From positions 29,498,342-29,562,341 of the forward strand of contig NC_063256.1 of the NCBI RefSeq assembly GCF_019578655.1: a stretch of DNA of 64,000 nt. The letters run 5' to 3'. Under the pieces are notes generated by a model that did not search any database, was not told where the DNA came from, and was given only the letters and a program-made list of their open reading frames with translations. Source of the stretch: Ricinus communis. Lineage: Eukaryota > Streptophyta > Magnoliopsida > Malpighiales > Euphorbiaceae. A program made the position numbers and the translations under genes. This document shows positions 1-11,669 of the stretch, in pieces. How positions within the stretch are numbered: the stretch's first letter is position 1; each line of letters opens with the position of its first letter.

Positions 1-1690
1 GTTTAGTGAGCTTTGAGATAATGAGGAAAAAGGCTCTGAAAAACACCAAAGGATGCTTGGAAGCTTAGAATGGACTGAGGAAAACCCTAACTGAAACCCT
101 ATAACCCCAAAAACCATGGCTGAGTTCCTATTACCTCGAACCCTATAACCTCGAAAACCCTGACCGAGGCCTCAAAACTCCTAACCCCGTTGAAAAGCCA
201 CCTTACACCATGTGGGGTTAGGCCTAGACTATATGCGCTAAGCTAAGCCTATGTGGGCTTAGCAAGGTCTAACTGGGCTAAGCTAGGCGCACGTCGAGTA
301 AGGCTAAGCCCACATGGGCTAGGCGATTACCCCATGTGGGCTAAGGGTCGAGAAGGCAATCCATATAAGGATTCGTATCTAAGAGGTACATTCCCCTTCT
401 AGGAACGCGTGTTTCAATCTAGTCCTTTCTTAGAAACACTAAAGATTAATCCTTTATCCTACATTACTAAAATCAATTAAAAAACAACAAATGCACCATC
501 CTAAAAACCCTAAAAAATTCATATAAAATCATTTATTTCCTACTTATAAACCCTAACCACAAATTTGAAAATACACTCTCTAACCAAAAAGAAAAAGAAA
601 GGAATTTGTTCTTCCTCGTTCAAGGGCCTTTAAGTTCTTCTTCATCCTTTCTTGCGTACCCACACACTAAAACATTACCCTTAATCATAATCATCTGCTC
701 AAACTCTAAAGTAAAGTAAAGTAAATTAGAACTAATTAAAGTGGCTTTGATCCATTTTTTCAATGTTTATCTATAAAAAGAAATGTATAAATCACATTGG
801 CGAGTAATTTGTCAAAATTCCATTAATAATTCAGAAACTTTTCAGAAGAAAAAAATTCATTAAAAAATTTCAATTCCTAAATTATTTCTTTTTAAGGTTA
901 AGATATAAGATAATTTGAGCTACAAAAAATATGGCAGAAGCAATTTTAATAATTAATTAAGCAATTTTAATGAAAATCAATTAATTAAGCAACAGTAGGG
1001 CTGCAAAATTGGCCCCAAGTCCTAAAATGTGGTGTGAATTGAATTTTTTCTCTACTTAGAAGTTCTTTAGTACTCAACAGTAGAGCTGGAAAGCTTGGTT
1101 GAGATTTTTATTGAGAAAATATATGTTTCTGCATTATTGCAGATATTTAAATTTTTATCATTTGAAGTATAAATCCTATTAGGGTATTAAAGAAAGTTGA
1201 TCTTAATGCAAAGTTGCTTTACTAATTTGGTTTTTATAAATTTGTTTTAGTTGTAATAATATTTTTGAGGTACTGAGTCAACCATTATACCAAGTAACTT
1301 TTTTTGAAATAGCCGAATAAAAATAGAGGTAACTGTAGAGAGAGAGAGATTCAAGAAAGTGTGGAATATAAAAACACAACTTCCAATTTAAAGTCAATAG
1401 TTTTAGTCAAACACTAAAACACAGCTCTTCATTTTAGAAATTTTACTAATGAAAAGAATTAATTAAAAAAAAAAAGACTTCAATTTATAAACTGACAAAA
1501 AATTAAAAAACAAACATTAACTAATCTAGAACAAGAGGAAAGGATTGTAGATAGCTTTTACAAATTGTAGTAAGACAACAAACTAGGAAGTTTAAACAAC
1601 AAATGTGAGAAACACTTCTTTTCACCATTCAAATGGAGTATAACTACTTTTTTTAGAAAGAAAAGAAAAAATCCTTGGCAATGAACTCTT
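1..1690. other. Intergenic DNA with GC-rich reiterated-word island
   Basis: No credible coding region. Bases about 180-360 form a GC-rich island in otherwise AT-rich DNA, in which a word of the type TGGGCTAAGC and its reverse complement GCTTAGCCCA is repeated several times with variation. Bases about 60-190 repeat CCCTATAACC-like words. The island is followed by a pyrimidine-rich leader-like stretch (about 560-660). This resembles the word islands inside the retroelements elsewhere in the window, so a decayed LTR is likely, but I found no TG/CA ends or second copy. The rest (660-1690) is simple AT-rich sequence in which I see nothing. Confidence 0.35.
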
Positions 1691-1949
1691 ATAAAAATAA
1701 TATATACAGAAAACGCCTGAGATTTGCATCTCAAGGTGTGTCTAATTGGAGGTCACAGTTCCATGATCAAATATGAAAGAGGTAACAATTTATTGAATGT
1801 AATTTATAATTTATTGATTATTTTATATGTTATATATTTGTCTATTCTTTGCCAAGTATCTGGTGACCCGAGGAGAACTGGAGGTGAAGGACACGAGGTT
1901 TCTTAAAGAAGTGCTTATTTAAGCTATTGATACTATATATTATTATGTG

Positions 1950-2445
1950 ATGTACATAAAATTAAATTGTTTTACATGGGGAATATGTGTGTGCATAGGG
2001 GAGGTTCTGCCAAATTTCGGTAGAATACTTAGACCAATTTATTTAAGATTGAATTGTTTATTAGGAAATGGACCCGTTTTATAAGGGAATATGTGTGTGC
2101 ATAGGGGAGGCTATGCCAAGTTTGAATCGTAGAATGCTTAGTCTAATATGTTAAATTATAAATAACACAATAAAAATAAAAAATAAAATGAACACAACTA
2201 TACATTATTAAGGTAGTGTATGTAGCCTTAGAAGCTTGTTTGGTGTCTCTCACTAGATAGTAAGAGGTCATCGAATTGTCCGAGTTGCACAATCTAGGAA
2301 TGCGACATCTGTGTGTCAACTGGGTAGATGTAAGGGTATTCATGCATATATAGTAAATCAGAAATATCTCTTATTATTCTTCGGATGTATTATGCAATAT
2401 GTGTTGATTCATGTAATTATTTAAAGTGGATTATTCAGTCGTATG
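1950..2445 (+). repeat. Decayed Ty3 LTR fragment, same family as the solo LTR at 33563-35240
   Basis: Sees the same ordered phrases as the intact solo LTR: GGGGAGGTTCTGCCAAATTT followed by a CGGTAGAAT-type word, a GGACCCGTTTTATAAGGG phrase, and an AGAGGTCATCGAATTGT phrase matching AGGTCGTCAGAATTGT in the solo LTR. The leader phrase occurs twice here (about 1979 and 2088), so the fragment is internally duplicated. Its right limit is the E1 insertion at 2446. Small open frames here are not genes. Confidence 0.5.
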
Positions 2446-2484
2446 TGTCGCACCCCAACTCAAACATCCAATTGAATAGCAATA

Positions 2485-2540
<56 letters not shown>

Positions 2541-4880
2541 ACTTCATAAACATAATTTACTACTTAGTTACAATATACATTCATACAATCTAAGTGACAA
2601 GACATACTTAATATATATAAGGAATATTCATACATTATTTTAATTCATATAAGTTCCCAAAATGCCCCAATGCTTTAGATAACTCCTCTGGCCCACTTGA
2701 TAATATTGACTGATGCAAAGAGAGCAATGCACAGCTAAGGCTATCTACAACTGCACTAACCTGAAAAAAAAAATTTGCTAAGGAATGAGCTAGCGACTCA
2801 ATAAGCATTTAATTTACTAAACTATAGCATATTAGGCTAGAATTATCAAGTCTTTATCAATACAGAAAATTATACCAACACTTAACTAACAATCACAAAA
2901 TCAACCATTTCAATTATTCTCATAAACAAATAATTTCATCTCACATAATGCAAATAATCTCAAACTCAACCAAGTCAAATAATTCAATTCCACATTATTT
3001 CTATCAAATTAGGATCAGATGACTCATCCTTACATTTCCTCACATTTTTAAATTTCAATAACCACTTGACAAGACTATCCGCCCGGCTCAGTCTTGCCAT
3101 CTCACATACTCGGGTAGCTATCCGCCCGGCTCAGCTTTCCCGATCACACAATATCCATACAAGAGTCATCAATCCTTAATCACAATCATTTCACTTCACA
3201 ACACATCACAATCAATTCACTTCACAACACATCACAATCAATTCACTTTACAACAAGCCAAAAATATAACTAATATCAACTCAGTCAACCAAGAAATTAT
3301 CAAGTAATCAAACATCAGTTCCTACTCAATATACATAAAGTTTAGTCTATTAAATACTTACCAAAATTTATAGGATAACAAAGTAATCATATTCTTTTTC
3401 TCTTACCACTTCCTTGCCTTTGGATGAACCTATTCACATATTCAATACAAATACAATTCAATCACAAGGCATAAATATACATATCTTTACTATCCATAAA
3501 ACATCACATTTCAATAAAATAACATATATTCTAGATATTAATATGATGCATGAGATGAATGACAACAAATCAACATATTTGTTGATGAAGGCAGCTTGTA
3601 GGTACTGATTTAGAAATTACACCAAAACTTATGTACAATTAATAAAAATCTCATATTTTCCAGAATTATACTTCCATTTTTATAGAAACCATAGCAGAAA
3701 GAATCACTTCAAAATCATTGGTATAGAAATAGTTATGGCATTTTCTATACAGCTGCTCTAATTTCCATCTAAACAGAACAGCAAAAAGTTTCCTATTAAA
3801 TGACCAATCAAACGAATATATTTTCTGCTGAAACTCTTCAGATATAAATTTAACATTCTAAAGTTTCTATAAACACTAATTTTACTCAATTTGGACTTCT
3901 CTAGCTCAAGTTGTGAAACACAAAATTAGCAATAAATTTCTGAATCCTAAGTCCGATTTCTGCTTAAAACAGTTTCGAGCAGGCCATATTAAGTTCAACA
4001 TATCTCACGTTATACTCAACCAAAAATTATGAAATGTTGCAGACATATACTAGATATATAAATGAACAACTTTCATGTTTAACTCTCTGCTTGGTTCAGC
4101 CTCTAAATGCCTCAAAATATCAGCACAAAAACCAGGTCACCTGCTGCACCCTAAACAGAGCAGCAGCAAATCGAACCTCGTAAGTTCCTACTCACTCAAC
4201 GATCTGCAAAACCATTTTACAGAGATATTTTTGAAATATATACCTACAACTTTCATGTTTGAAAATTTTCGAGATAAAGCCTCTAAAGTCACGAAGTCAG
4301 AGGTGAAAAATCTGCCCAGAAATTTCAGCTTCAAGATCACAAGTAATAGCATGTTCACTCTTGATTAAACAATTCCAAAACACATAATCATCAATAATTT
4401 CATATCATTAATCCTAATTTACAGCAAAATCAAGCAATTAAAATTACTCACCTTTGTTTCCCTTGATTAAGAAAGCCCAAATCTTTCAAACTTAAAAGAA
4501 GAATTAAATTTTCACTTACTAAAAGTTTGTAGAGTTTGATTTGGAAAATCAAGGTTGAAGAAGAAAAGGAGAAGAATGAGAGAGACAAAGAAGAAGAGGA
4601 AATAGGAAAGCATGCGTAGAAATGAACAAATGAAAGAGGTGGTATATTGGTGTAAAAATAGGCAATTTTACAATTTAATCCTCTTTCTTTCTAACTTTTC
4701 AATTTAGTCCAAAATCATTACTTTTCAATTAAATCAGTATGTAACTAAATAATTTATTTATCTACCACATAATATAATAAAATAGATCATACATAATCAT
4801 GATGCAAATGACATGTTTAATGACATGCTAATGAATATTAATTATTAATAAAAAATAAATAAATAAATTTGGTTGTGACA
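2446..4880 (-). repeat. E1 3' LTR
   Basis: 2435 bp, TG...CA bounded. It is about 30 bp longer than its partner, mainly because a TA microsatellite (about 2486-2537) is longer here. It contains a stretch (about 3175-3250) in which CACTTCACAACACATCACAATCAATT-type words repeat in tandem two to three times. The polypurine tract lies immediately at 4881 on the inner side. Short open frames (for example 3414-3608) recur in the other LTR only because LTRs are copies. Confidence 0.93.
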
Positions 4881-4895
4881 ATTCCTACCCACTTA
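4881..4895 (-). other. E1 polypurine tract
   Basis: On the minus strand a purine-rich AAGTGGGTAGGAAT abuts the 3' LTR, the expected plus-strand primer position. It follows a conserved GAGGACGAAATTTT phrase seen before the polypurine tract in many plant Ty3 elements. Confidence 0.8.
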
Positions 4896-4918
4896 GAAAA
4901 TTTCGTCCTCGAAATTAA

Positions 4919-5395
4919 CTAATCGCCAACAGACATGCCAAATAAGCTCGGGTATTTATCCATCATATGCTTCTCTACTTCCCAAGTTGCTTCCTTAGAT
5001 GAATGTTGACTCCATTTCACCTTTACCATAGGAATTTCCTTGTTTCTTAATTTTCTAATCTGTCGGTCTAATATCTGAATCGGTTCTTCAACATATGTGA
5101 GTTTCTCAGAAACTTCAATTTCTGGTATCTTGATAACATGGCTAGGATCAGATCGATATCGTCGAAGCATAGAAACATGGAAAACATTATGTACTTGAGC
5201 TAACTCTGGGGGTAATGCAAGTCTATAGGCTAAAGGACCAACCCGCTCTAAAATCTCATATGGCCCGATATATCGAGGACTTAGTTTACCTTGTTTACCA
5301 AATCGAAGGATACCCCTCCATGGTGATACTCTCAAGAAAACCTTATCCCCAACTTCACACTCAATTTCCCTTCTGTGTTTATCTGTATAGCTTTT
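4919..5395 (-). pseudogene. pol: E1 integrase C-terminal domain with chromodomain
   Basis: After KSYTDKHRR-type linker residues comes the GPY/F domain (KLSPRYIGPYEILERVGPLA) and, at about 4940-5095, a chromodomain-like fold: YVEEPIQILDRQIRKLRNK, VKVKWSQHSSKEATWEVE. Chromodomains of this kind steer chromovirus integration toward modified histones. The pol frame ends at 4919 just before the polypurine tract. The first aromatic residues of the classical cage are partly replaced, as in plant type II chromodomains. Confidence 0.85.
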
Positions 5396-6052
5396 CTATC
5401 TATCTTGTGCGGCCTTGATACACTGCTTCGCAACTTGTATCTTGTCTACTGTTTCTTGAATAATTTCAGGACCTTCCAATTGTCTCAACCCTTCTACATC
5501 CCAACATATAGGGCTTCTACATTTTCTCCCATATAATGCCTCGTATGGTGGCATACCAATACTAGAATGAAAACTATTATTATAAGCAAATTCCATAAAT
5601 GGTACCTGTTCATCCCAATTTTTGCTATACTCTAATGCACAAGCCCGTAACATGTCTTCAAAAGTTTGAATGGTTCTCTCAGATTGCCCATCTGTTTGTG
5701 GATGAAAAGCAGTACTGAAATGCAATTTAGTTCCCATTGTCACTTGTAAGCTCTTCCAAAAATGACATGTAAACCGAGGATCCCTGTCTGAAACAATGGA
5801 GATAGGTACACCATGCAACCTAACAATTTCTTTCACATACAAGTTGGCTAGCTTATCCAATGAATCATTCTGTTGAATAGGTAAAAAGTGTGCTGATTTT
5901 GTTAACCTATCAACTATTACCCAAATAGCATCATTTCTCCTAAAAGTGCGAGGCAAACCAACAACAAAGTCCATAGTAATTCTTTCCCATTTCCACTCAG
6001 GTATAATTAAAGATTGTAATTTACCTGCAGGTGATTGATGTTCTGCTTTCAC
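5396..6052 (-). pseudogene. pol: E1 integrase catalytic core
   Basis: DDE integrase core: ITMDFVVGLPRTF (first Asp), IVSDRDPRFTCHFWK (second Asp), and FHPQTDGQSERTIQTFEDML (Glu), followed by the GIGMPPYEALYGRKCRSP region. This enzyme joins the cDNA to the chromosome. A TAG at 5396-5398, again at a usually Gln codon, cuts the core from the C-terminal domain. Confidence 0.9.
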
Positions 6053-6055
6053 TTG

Positions 6056-7144
6056 TTAACAAGTTAGGCATTTAGCTACATATTCTGCAACTTCCCTCTT
6101 CATGCCTGACCACCAATAATGGGGCTTCAAATTGTTATACATTTTTGTACTCCCTGGGTGCATTGAATAAGGAGAATTATGAGCCTTGCAAAGAATCTTT
6201 TGTTTCAATGCGGCTACATTAGGTACATATACTCTGGTTTTCATAACCCACATTCCATCATCTCGCTCGATTAGTTCATTTGTCTTACCATCTTGCACCT
6301 TCTTCTGTAACTTCTTTAAGTATGCATCACTACCTTGTGCATGTTTGATCTCATCTAGTATTTGGGGACTAGTCTTCATTGTAGTCAATAATACCCCATT
6401 CTTTATAGAAAAATGCATATCCATAACTCTTAGCGAAATTAAGGAACTCATCTGATATGAAATCATACCTGCAACCCTTTCCAAAGTCTTCCTACTAAGT
6501 GCATCTGCCACAATATTTGCTTTTCCTGGGTGATAATCAATGGTACAGTCATAATCCTTCAACAATTCCATCCATCTTCGTTGCCTGAGGTTCAACTCTT
6601 TCTGTGTAGGTATGTACTTTAAGCTTTTGTGGTCAGTGAATATTCGAAATGTCTCTCCATAAAGATAATGTCTCCAAGTTTTCAAAGCATGTATAATTGC
6701 AGCCAATTCTAAATCATGTGTAGGATAATTTTGTTCATGAGGTCTAAGTTGTCTAGAAGCATAAGCAATAACCCTTCCATTCTGCATCAATACACAACCC
6801 AAACCATTAAGTGAAGCATCTGTATAGACTACATATTCCCCTCCTTGTATAGGTAATGTAAGTATAGGTGTTGTAATCAATCTATTTTTCAACTCCTCAA
6901 AACTAGCTTGACATTTATCATTCCACTGAAAAGTCACTTGTTTCTTCAACAGATTAGTCAATGGCTTTGCTAAAATGGAGAAGTTCTTCACGAATCTTCT
7001 ATAGTACCTAGCCAATCCTAGAAAACTACGAACTTCTGAAATATTTCTTGGTGATTCCCACTCCTGAATAGCCTTCACCTTAGATGGGTCCGGTTGAACA
7101 CCTTGTGCAGATATAATATGCCCCAAAAATGCAATGTTATTCAT
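6056..7144 (-). pseudogene. pol: E1 RT thumb, RNase H and integrase zinc domain
   Basis: RT thumb/connection ([38 protein letters not shown]), an RNase H with [34 protein letters not shown] and [10 protein letters not shown], and then the integrase HHCC-type zinc binding end (H...H then KCLTC at the ORF end). A TAA at 6056-6058 directly follows KCLTC. In relatives this position is Gln, so a single CAA to TAA change split the integrase. Confidence 0.9.
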
Positions 7145-7415
7145 CCAGAACTCACATTTACTAAACTTACCATATAACTACTTTTCTCTCAAAGTTTGTA
7201 ATACTATTCTTAAAAGATGTTCATGCTCTTCAGAATTACTGGAGTATATCAGAATATCATCAATGAAGACTATCACAAATTGATCAAGATACGGTTGAAA
7301 AATATTATTCATCAAAGACATGAATGCTGCAGGTGCATTGGTCAAACCAAATGGCATAACAACAAACTCATAATGACCATATCGTGTCTGAAATGCCGTT
7401 TTAGTATAGAAGTCT
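7145..7415 (-). pseudogene. pol: E1 reverse transcriptase palm, shifted frame
   Basis: In the frame after the shift I read [20 protein letters not shown] and then the catalytic [11 protein letters not shown] (F-I-D-D, the YxDD-box variant of plant Ty3). A TAG at 7178-7180 interrupts the following stretch where relatives have Gln (CAG). The frame then rejoins the RNase H part. Confidence 0.82.
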
Positions 7416-8340
7416 CTCTAATCTTTAATTGCCAATACCCAGATCTCAAATCAATTTTGGAGAATACAACTGCCCCTCTGAGTTGATCAAGCAAATAATC
7501 AATGCGAGGTAAAGGATATTTGTTCTTGATAGTAACTTGGTTCAACTTCCTATAATCAATGCAAAGTCTCATACTTCCATCCTTTTTCTTCACAAACAAC
7601 ACTGGAGCTCCCCACGGTGATATACTAGGTCGAATATAACCTTTCTCTAATAAATCCTCAAGTTGCTTTTTCAATTCCTGTAATTCTGCTGGTGTCATTC
7701 TGTAAGGTGCTATAGAAATAGGAGCAACTCTTGGAATAGTTTCAATTTCAAAATCCACTTCTCTTTGAGGTGGCAATCCAGGTAATTCTTCTAGAAATAC
7801 ATCTGGGAATTCTTTGACTATTGGTACCTCTGAAACCCCTGGACTAACAATTCCAGTGTCTACCACATTCACAAGATAAGCATCACACCCAAATTTCATT
7901 AAATGAAAAGCAGTAGCAGCAGAAATCAAACATGTAGGCACAATTTTCCTGTCACCCGTGAAGACTGTTTTTATTTCCCCATCTATAACCATTTTTACTT
8001 CCTTCGTTAAACAATCAACTATGACATGATTTCTAGATAACCAATCCATTCCCAATATCACATCAAAATCTCGCAAATTGATCACAATTAGGTCTACTGA
8101 CATATTTGTACCACAAATCATCACAGAACAAGCCCGAACTATAGTATTCACCATTATTACTCCTCCAGCAGGCATCGAAACACAAATATCATGTCCTAAA
8201 GATTCAATGGCATAATGCATTTTCAATGCAAAATCATATGAAATGAATGAACATGTAGATCCGGGGTCAACTAACACATATGCATCATGCCTACAAATAG
8301 GAATTCTACTAGTTATTATCTCTGGAGAAGTAGTTGCTTC
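7415..8340 (-). pseudogene. pol: E1 protease and N-terminal half of reverse transcriptase
   Basis: Pepsin-like retroviral protease with active-site [11 protein letters not shown] and a [10 protein letters not shown] flap-distal motif, then the RT fingers and palm: [52 protein letters not shown] and [13 protein letters not shown]. Near 7405-7425 the frame shifts by one base, and the RT continues in another frame. DPG instead of the textbook DSG/DTG at the protease active site is, as I recall, common in this lineage. Without a repair of the frame it cannot give a working polyprotein. Confidence 0.88.
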
Positions 8341-8364
8341 CCGCCTCGTAATAAAGATACACTC

Positions 8365-8644
8365 TTACTGCGGTAAGGATTGGTTCGCATCTTCAATATG
8401 GACATATGCTGCTGTAGCTGCACTTCTACCTCCCCTACCTCTTCCACGACCAGTCGTTGTAGGTACTAAATTATCCCCAACACTACTTTGTCCTCCTGAA
8501 TGGTAGGTACTTGATGCTCCTCTACCTACTACACACTCATTGGCATAATGCCCAGGTTTCCCACATCTATAACAAACCTGCACTCTCAGTCCCCAACACT
8601 CTTTTGAATGGGTCCTTCCACAAGTACCACTGATGGGCTCTTTA
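8365..8644 (-). pseudogene. gag: E1 gag C-terminus: nucleocapsid zinc knuckle
   Basis: The frame contains CYRCGKPGHYANEC, a CX2CX4HX4C knuckle that binds RNA in Gag nucleocapsid, preceded by a second Cys/His cluster (TCGRTHSKECW) and followed by a Gly/Arg-rich tail. It lies just downstream of the E2 insertion and continues E1 gag. A stop at 8365-8367 breaks it from the protease 90 bp further on. Confidence 0.82.
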
Positions 8645-9761
8645 TGCAACCTACACCTAAGGCAGTGAACCTACCGATGCAGCCTAGCACTAGTGAGTAT
8701 CAAGGTCGTATCCCTGGAGATCGGGTGAACCTAGAGTTACTACTGCTTGCTATGTTATCTAGTCTGAAATAGGGTGTGAAAGTTCTAACATACCAGCTAA
8801 TGGTTATGAGTGCAATTAAGTAAATGAAGGACAACGAACAATCAAAAGACAATTGCAAAGAGAGAAACAAACCCAAAAGGGAGCCTAAGTGATGGAATTC
8901 TAAAGATGGATTTTATGGATTGCCGATCTTGCTTACCCGTGCCTAAATCCTGAATTGAATCCCGGTTCCTCTCTCGAGCTTACCGAATTCCTAAACCTGC
9001 ACTAACCTAATGGAATCTCTTCCGAATTTCTAGCTACTCATGTTCATGGTTAAAGCAATTAGGGAACAAAATAAGGAAAAACAAATTAAAGGCATGTACA
9101 CCCTTCTCTTTCAAGCTGAATGAGAAATCCTAAAATTGCAAAATTCGAAATCTCAAACCCTAGTTGCCTCTTGAATGCTCCCAAAGTTTGTCTTGATCTT
9201 TAATTCGATGTTGGAACAAGTGAAATCCCCCCTTCAATTGATGAATTTTGATCTCTCAAGGTCTACAATTGAGGTATAGGAAATAATTGATTAAGTGTGT
9301 GTCTTGGAATTGAGTCCAAAAATTGTCTCCCCTCCAAAAGAACTCAAAATTGCCTATATAGTTGATTCAGCATGGCCGGGAGTCCGTGCAAGGCCGAATC
9401 ATGGAGTCTGTACGACTCCTTCCAAGCCGTGCCTGGCCGATCGAGCCACCACAGGCCATGCTTTGGAGGCCGTGGTGGCTACTAAGTCGTCGAAATGGCA
9501 CAATTGGGGATAGCCTCTTGGTAATTCAGCACGGCCGGAGTCCAGGCCGTGCTCAACCCTCGGGGTGCTAGTTCTCACCCAATTTGATGGATTTTGGTCC
9601 GTAATCACATGTATTTCCCTTGATTATTGATGGTGTCCTTCGAAAATGACCTGAAACGAGAAAGGAAACAAAAGACAGGTGATTCTAGCATAAAACGGGA
9701 TAATCATGCATAAAAATGTAAACAATCGGGCATGAAAACATGTGTAGTATGATGCTTATCA
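8645..9761 (-). repeat. E2 3' LTR
   Basis: Read on the minus strand it begins TGATAAGCATCATAC at 9761, right after the polypurine tract, and ends with a TGCA-type end at 8645. An island at about 9370-9560 repeats the words AGCACGGCC and GGCCGTGCT. The overlapping small ORFs 9295-9608 on both strands come from this GC-rich island and are not genes. Sequences near 8670-8740 resemble the matching ends of E6 and, more weakly, E3. Confidence 0.78.
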
Positions 9762-9780
9762 AATTACCCCACACTTAAAC
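9762..9780 (-). other. E2 polypurine tract
   Basis: Minus-strand AAGTTTAAGTGTGGGGTAAT directly precedes the LTR start and follows a GAGGACAAGCAAAAG phrase; this wording is a hallmark of Athila/Tat-type elements. Confidence 0.8.
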
Positions 9781-11669
9781 TTTTGCTTGTCCTCAAGCAA
9801 TCAACAACTCACTCCTCAAATAGATACCAAATAACTCAATCCAATGCATTGCAGGAGGTTAGCTCAAAACAAATTTCAAAACTCCATAATGATTTTTCCC
9901 AAAATCCCCAAATCACTAAATCCTTAAGAGAGGGAACAAACTTAATAAAGTTGCTAAAGTTAAAATGATAAACCATCTAAATTGAGAAATTGAGAACCAT
10001 GCCTCACAAGATGTCACTCAAAACACACAAGTGTATATAGGTGAAAGAAGATCGCCAAGCTCTCAACGCAAAAATACAGAAAAAGTGCTTACCATAGGCT
10101 TGCTTATAGATCCAATCTCCACTACTACGAAATAATCAATAATCATGATCAAAGGGTCTTGAGCCAGGTTGTAATGGGGTTAAGGTAGGGTATGTATAAA
10201 TATGGAAAGCAGGCTACAAGTTGCTGAAAGTTAAGCAAGTAATGCAAGAAAGTAACGAAGGATTAAGTGTTGTACCAAAATGAACACTAAGTTGCTCTAA
10301 AAATAAGATGATGCTCAAAATGAACTAAATTAATATTTTTTATTATTGAATATATATATACTATGTATATATATTGCAACAGCTTATGTAGGGGTTGTTG
10401 GTTATTGACACATACAATAAGACTGAATATCAATTTTTTTTTTCAATTGAAGGGAGCATCTATGAAAAATCTAACAACTTAGTGAAATATATGATTGCAG
10501 ATTGATCCAAAATAAAATGCAGTATAAACTTACATAATTTCCAGCAACAATAGTAGAAAGAATGGTCAAATGAATAGAAGTGATAAAATGAGTGTCACTG
10601 TTATTATTATCACGAAAGGAAAGGCTAAGGCTCAAAATTGGTTCACTAAGGGAAAAACAGGGTTAGGCTTTTTGGCCAAATTGTGTAAATCCTAAGTGCC
10701 CAAATCATCTCACGATTATTGACAATTCATGTAATCTCAAAAGATATCGTAAAGCAAGTTTTAGAAACAGAGATTCTGTACAATGCTCACTAATGAAAGA
10801 AAAGGGAGCATAATAGTGATGCACCAATTGGCTTAAAATCTCACCATTTGAGTGGGTTAAAATTGCATGAATTCTCAAACCAAAGTTTAAACAGTCAATC
10901 ACAATAATAAGCAACAATATTAACAGTGTTCTATATCTAAGATAAAGTAAAATGGAAGAATTTAAGGAAAAATACCAGTTTTACCTGGCTGGATTGTAAT
11001 TAGGAGATTCGTTCATTGCCTTCTTCCAACAAGGTTCGATAAAAGCTATAAGGGAATCCATTCAAAGGAGAAAATCATTAACTACTCGATTAAAACAAAA
11101 CTCAAGATAAGGACAGTAATAATGAATGGACTCAATCAATAAGGGATATTAAAACAAGATAAAAATAGCAAAGATAAAATTGGTACCTGTACAAATCTAC
11201 GGTACCTACCCCACACTTGTGAAAAACACTGTCCTCGGTGTGAACAAGGTAGGCACTCCAAAATAAAAGGAATAAAATACGTAAAATGAAGCTAATTATG
11301 GGAGTCCATAAAAGAAATTAGAAAACTAAGAGAAAAACAAGACGATAAAAAGAGATAAAAACTAGAAAGTCTACTAGATACTGCCCTTGATGTGTACATT
11401 AACACTTCAAAATATGTTAGTCCTCAAAATTACGTACGAGCATCAAGTAGGCTAACTCCTGCAAAATTCAAGAATAAACACATTCCAAGCAACATCTAGT
11501 AAAAGGTTCAATAAGATAGCATCTCCTCAAAATCAAACTTACTAAAAACAGACTGAAATATCTAATTGCAAATGACTACATAAAATAAAATAAAAAATGT
11601 CCAAAAATTCAGAGAGCAAAAATAGATTCGAGAATGCCTCCCGAAGGCGCTTCTTTTTGTTCGAGTCAT
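9781..11669 (-). other. E2 noncoding region between gag-protease and 3' LTR
   Basis: About 1.9 kb without a sustained ORF on either strand. It holds a second polypurine-like phrase (minus strand AAGTGTGGGGTAGGTACC at about 11203-11220) and AT-rich filler. Athila relatives have pol, or a third ORF, at this position; here nothing recognisable remains. Confidence 0.6.

Noticed and set aside
3175..3250. Short tandem repeats resembling a CRISPR array
   Set aside because: Plant nuclear DNA; units are contiguous without unique spacers and lie inside an LTR.
3414..3608. 64-residue ORF repeated almost identically at 16193-16387
   Set aside because: The two copies are the same position in the two LTRs of E1, so conservation is due to LTR duplication, not selection.
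9295..9608. Overlapping ORFs on both strands in GC-rich DNA
   Set aside because: They come from the E2 LTR word island, where few stops occur in any frame; no domain or start context.
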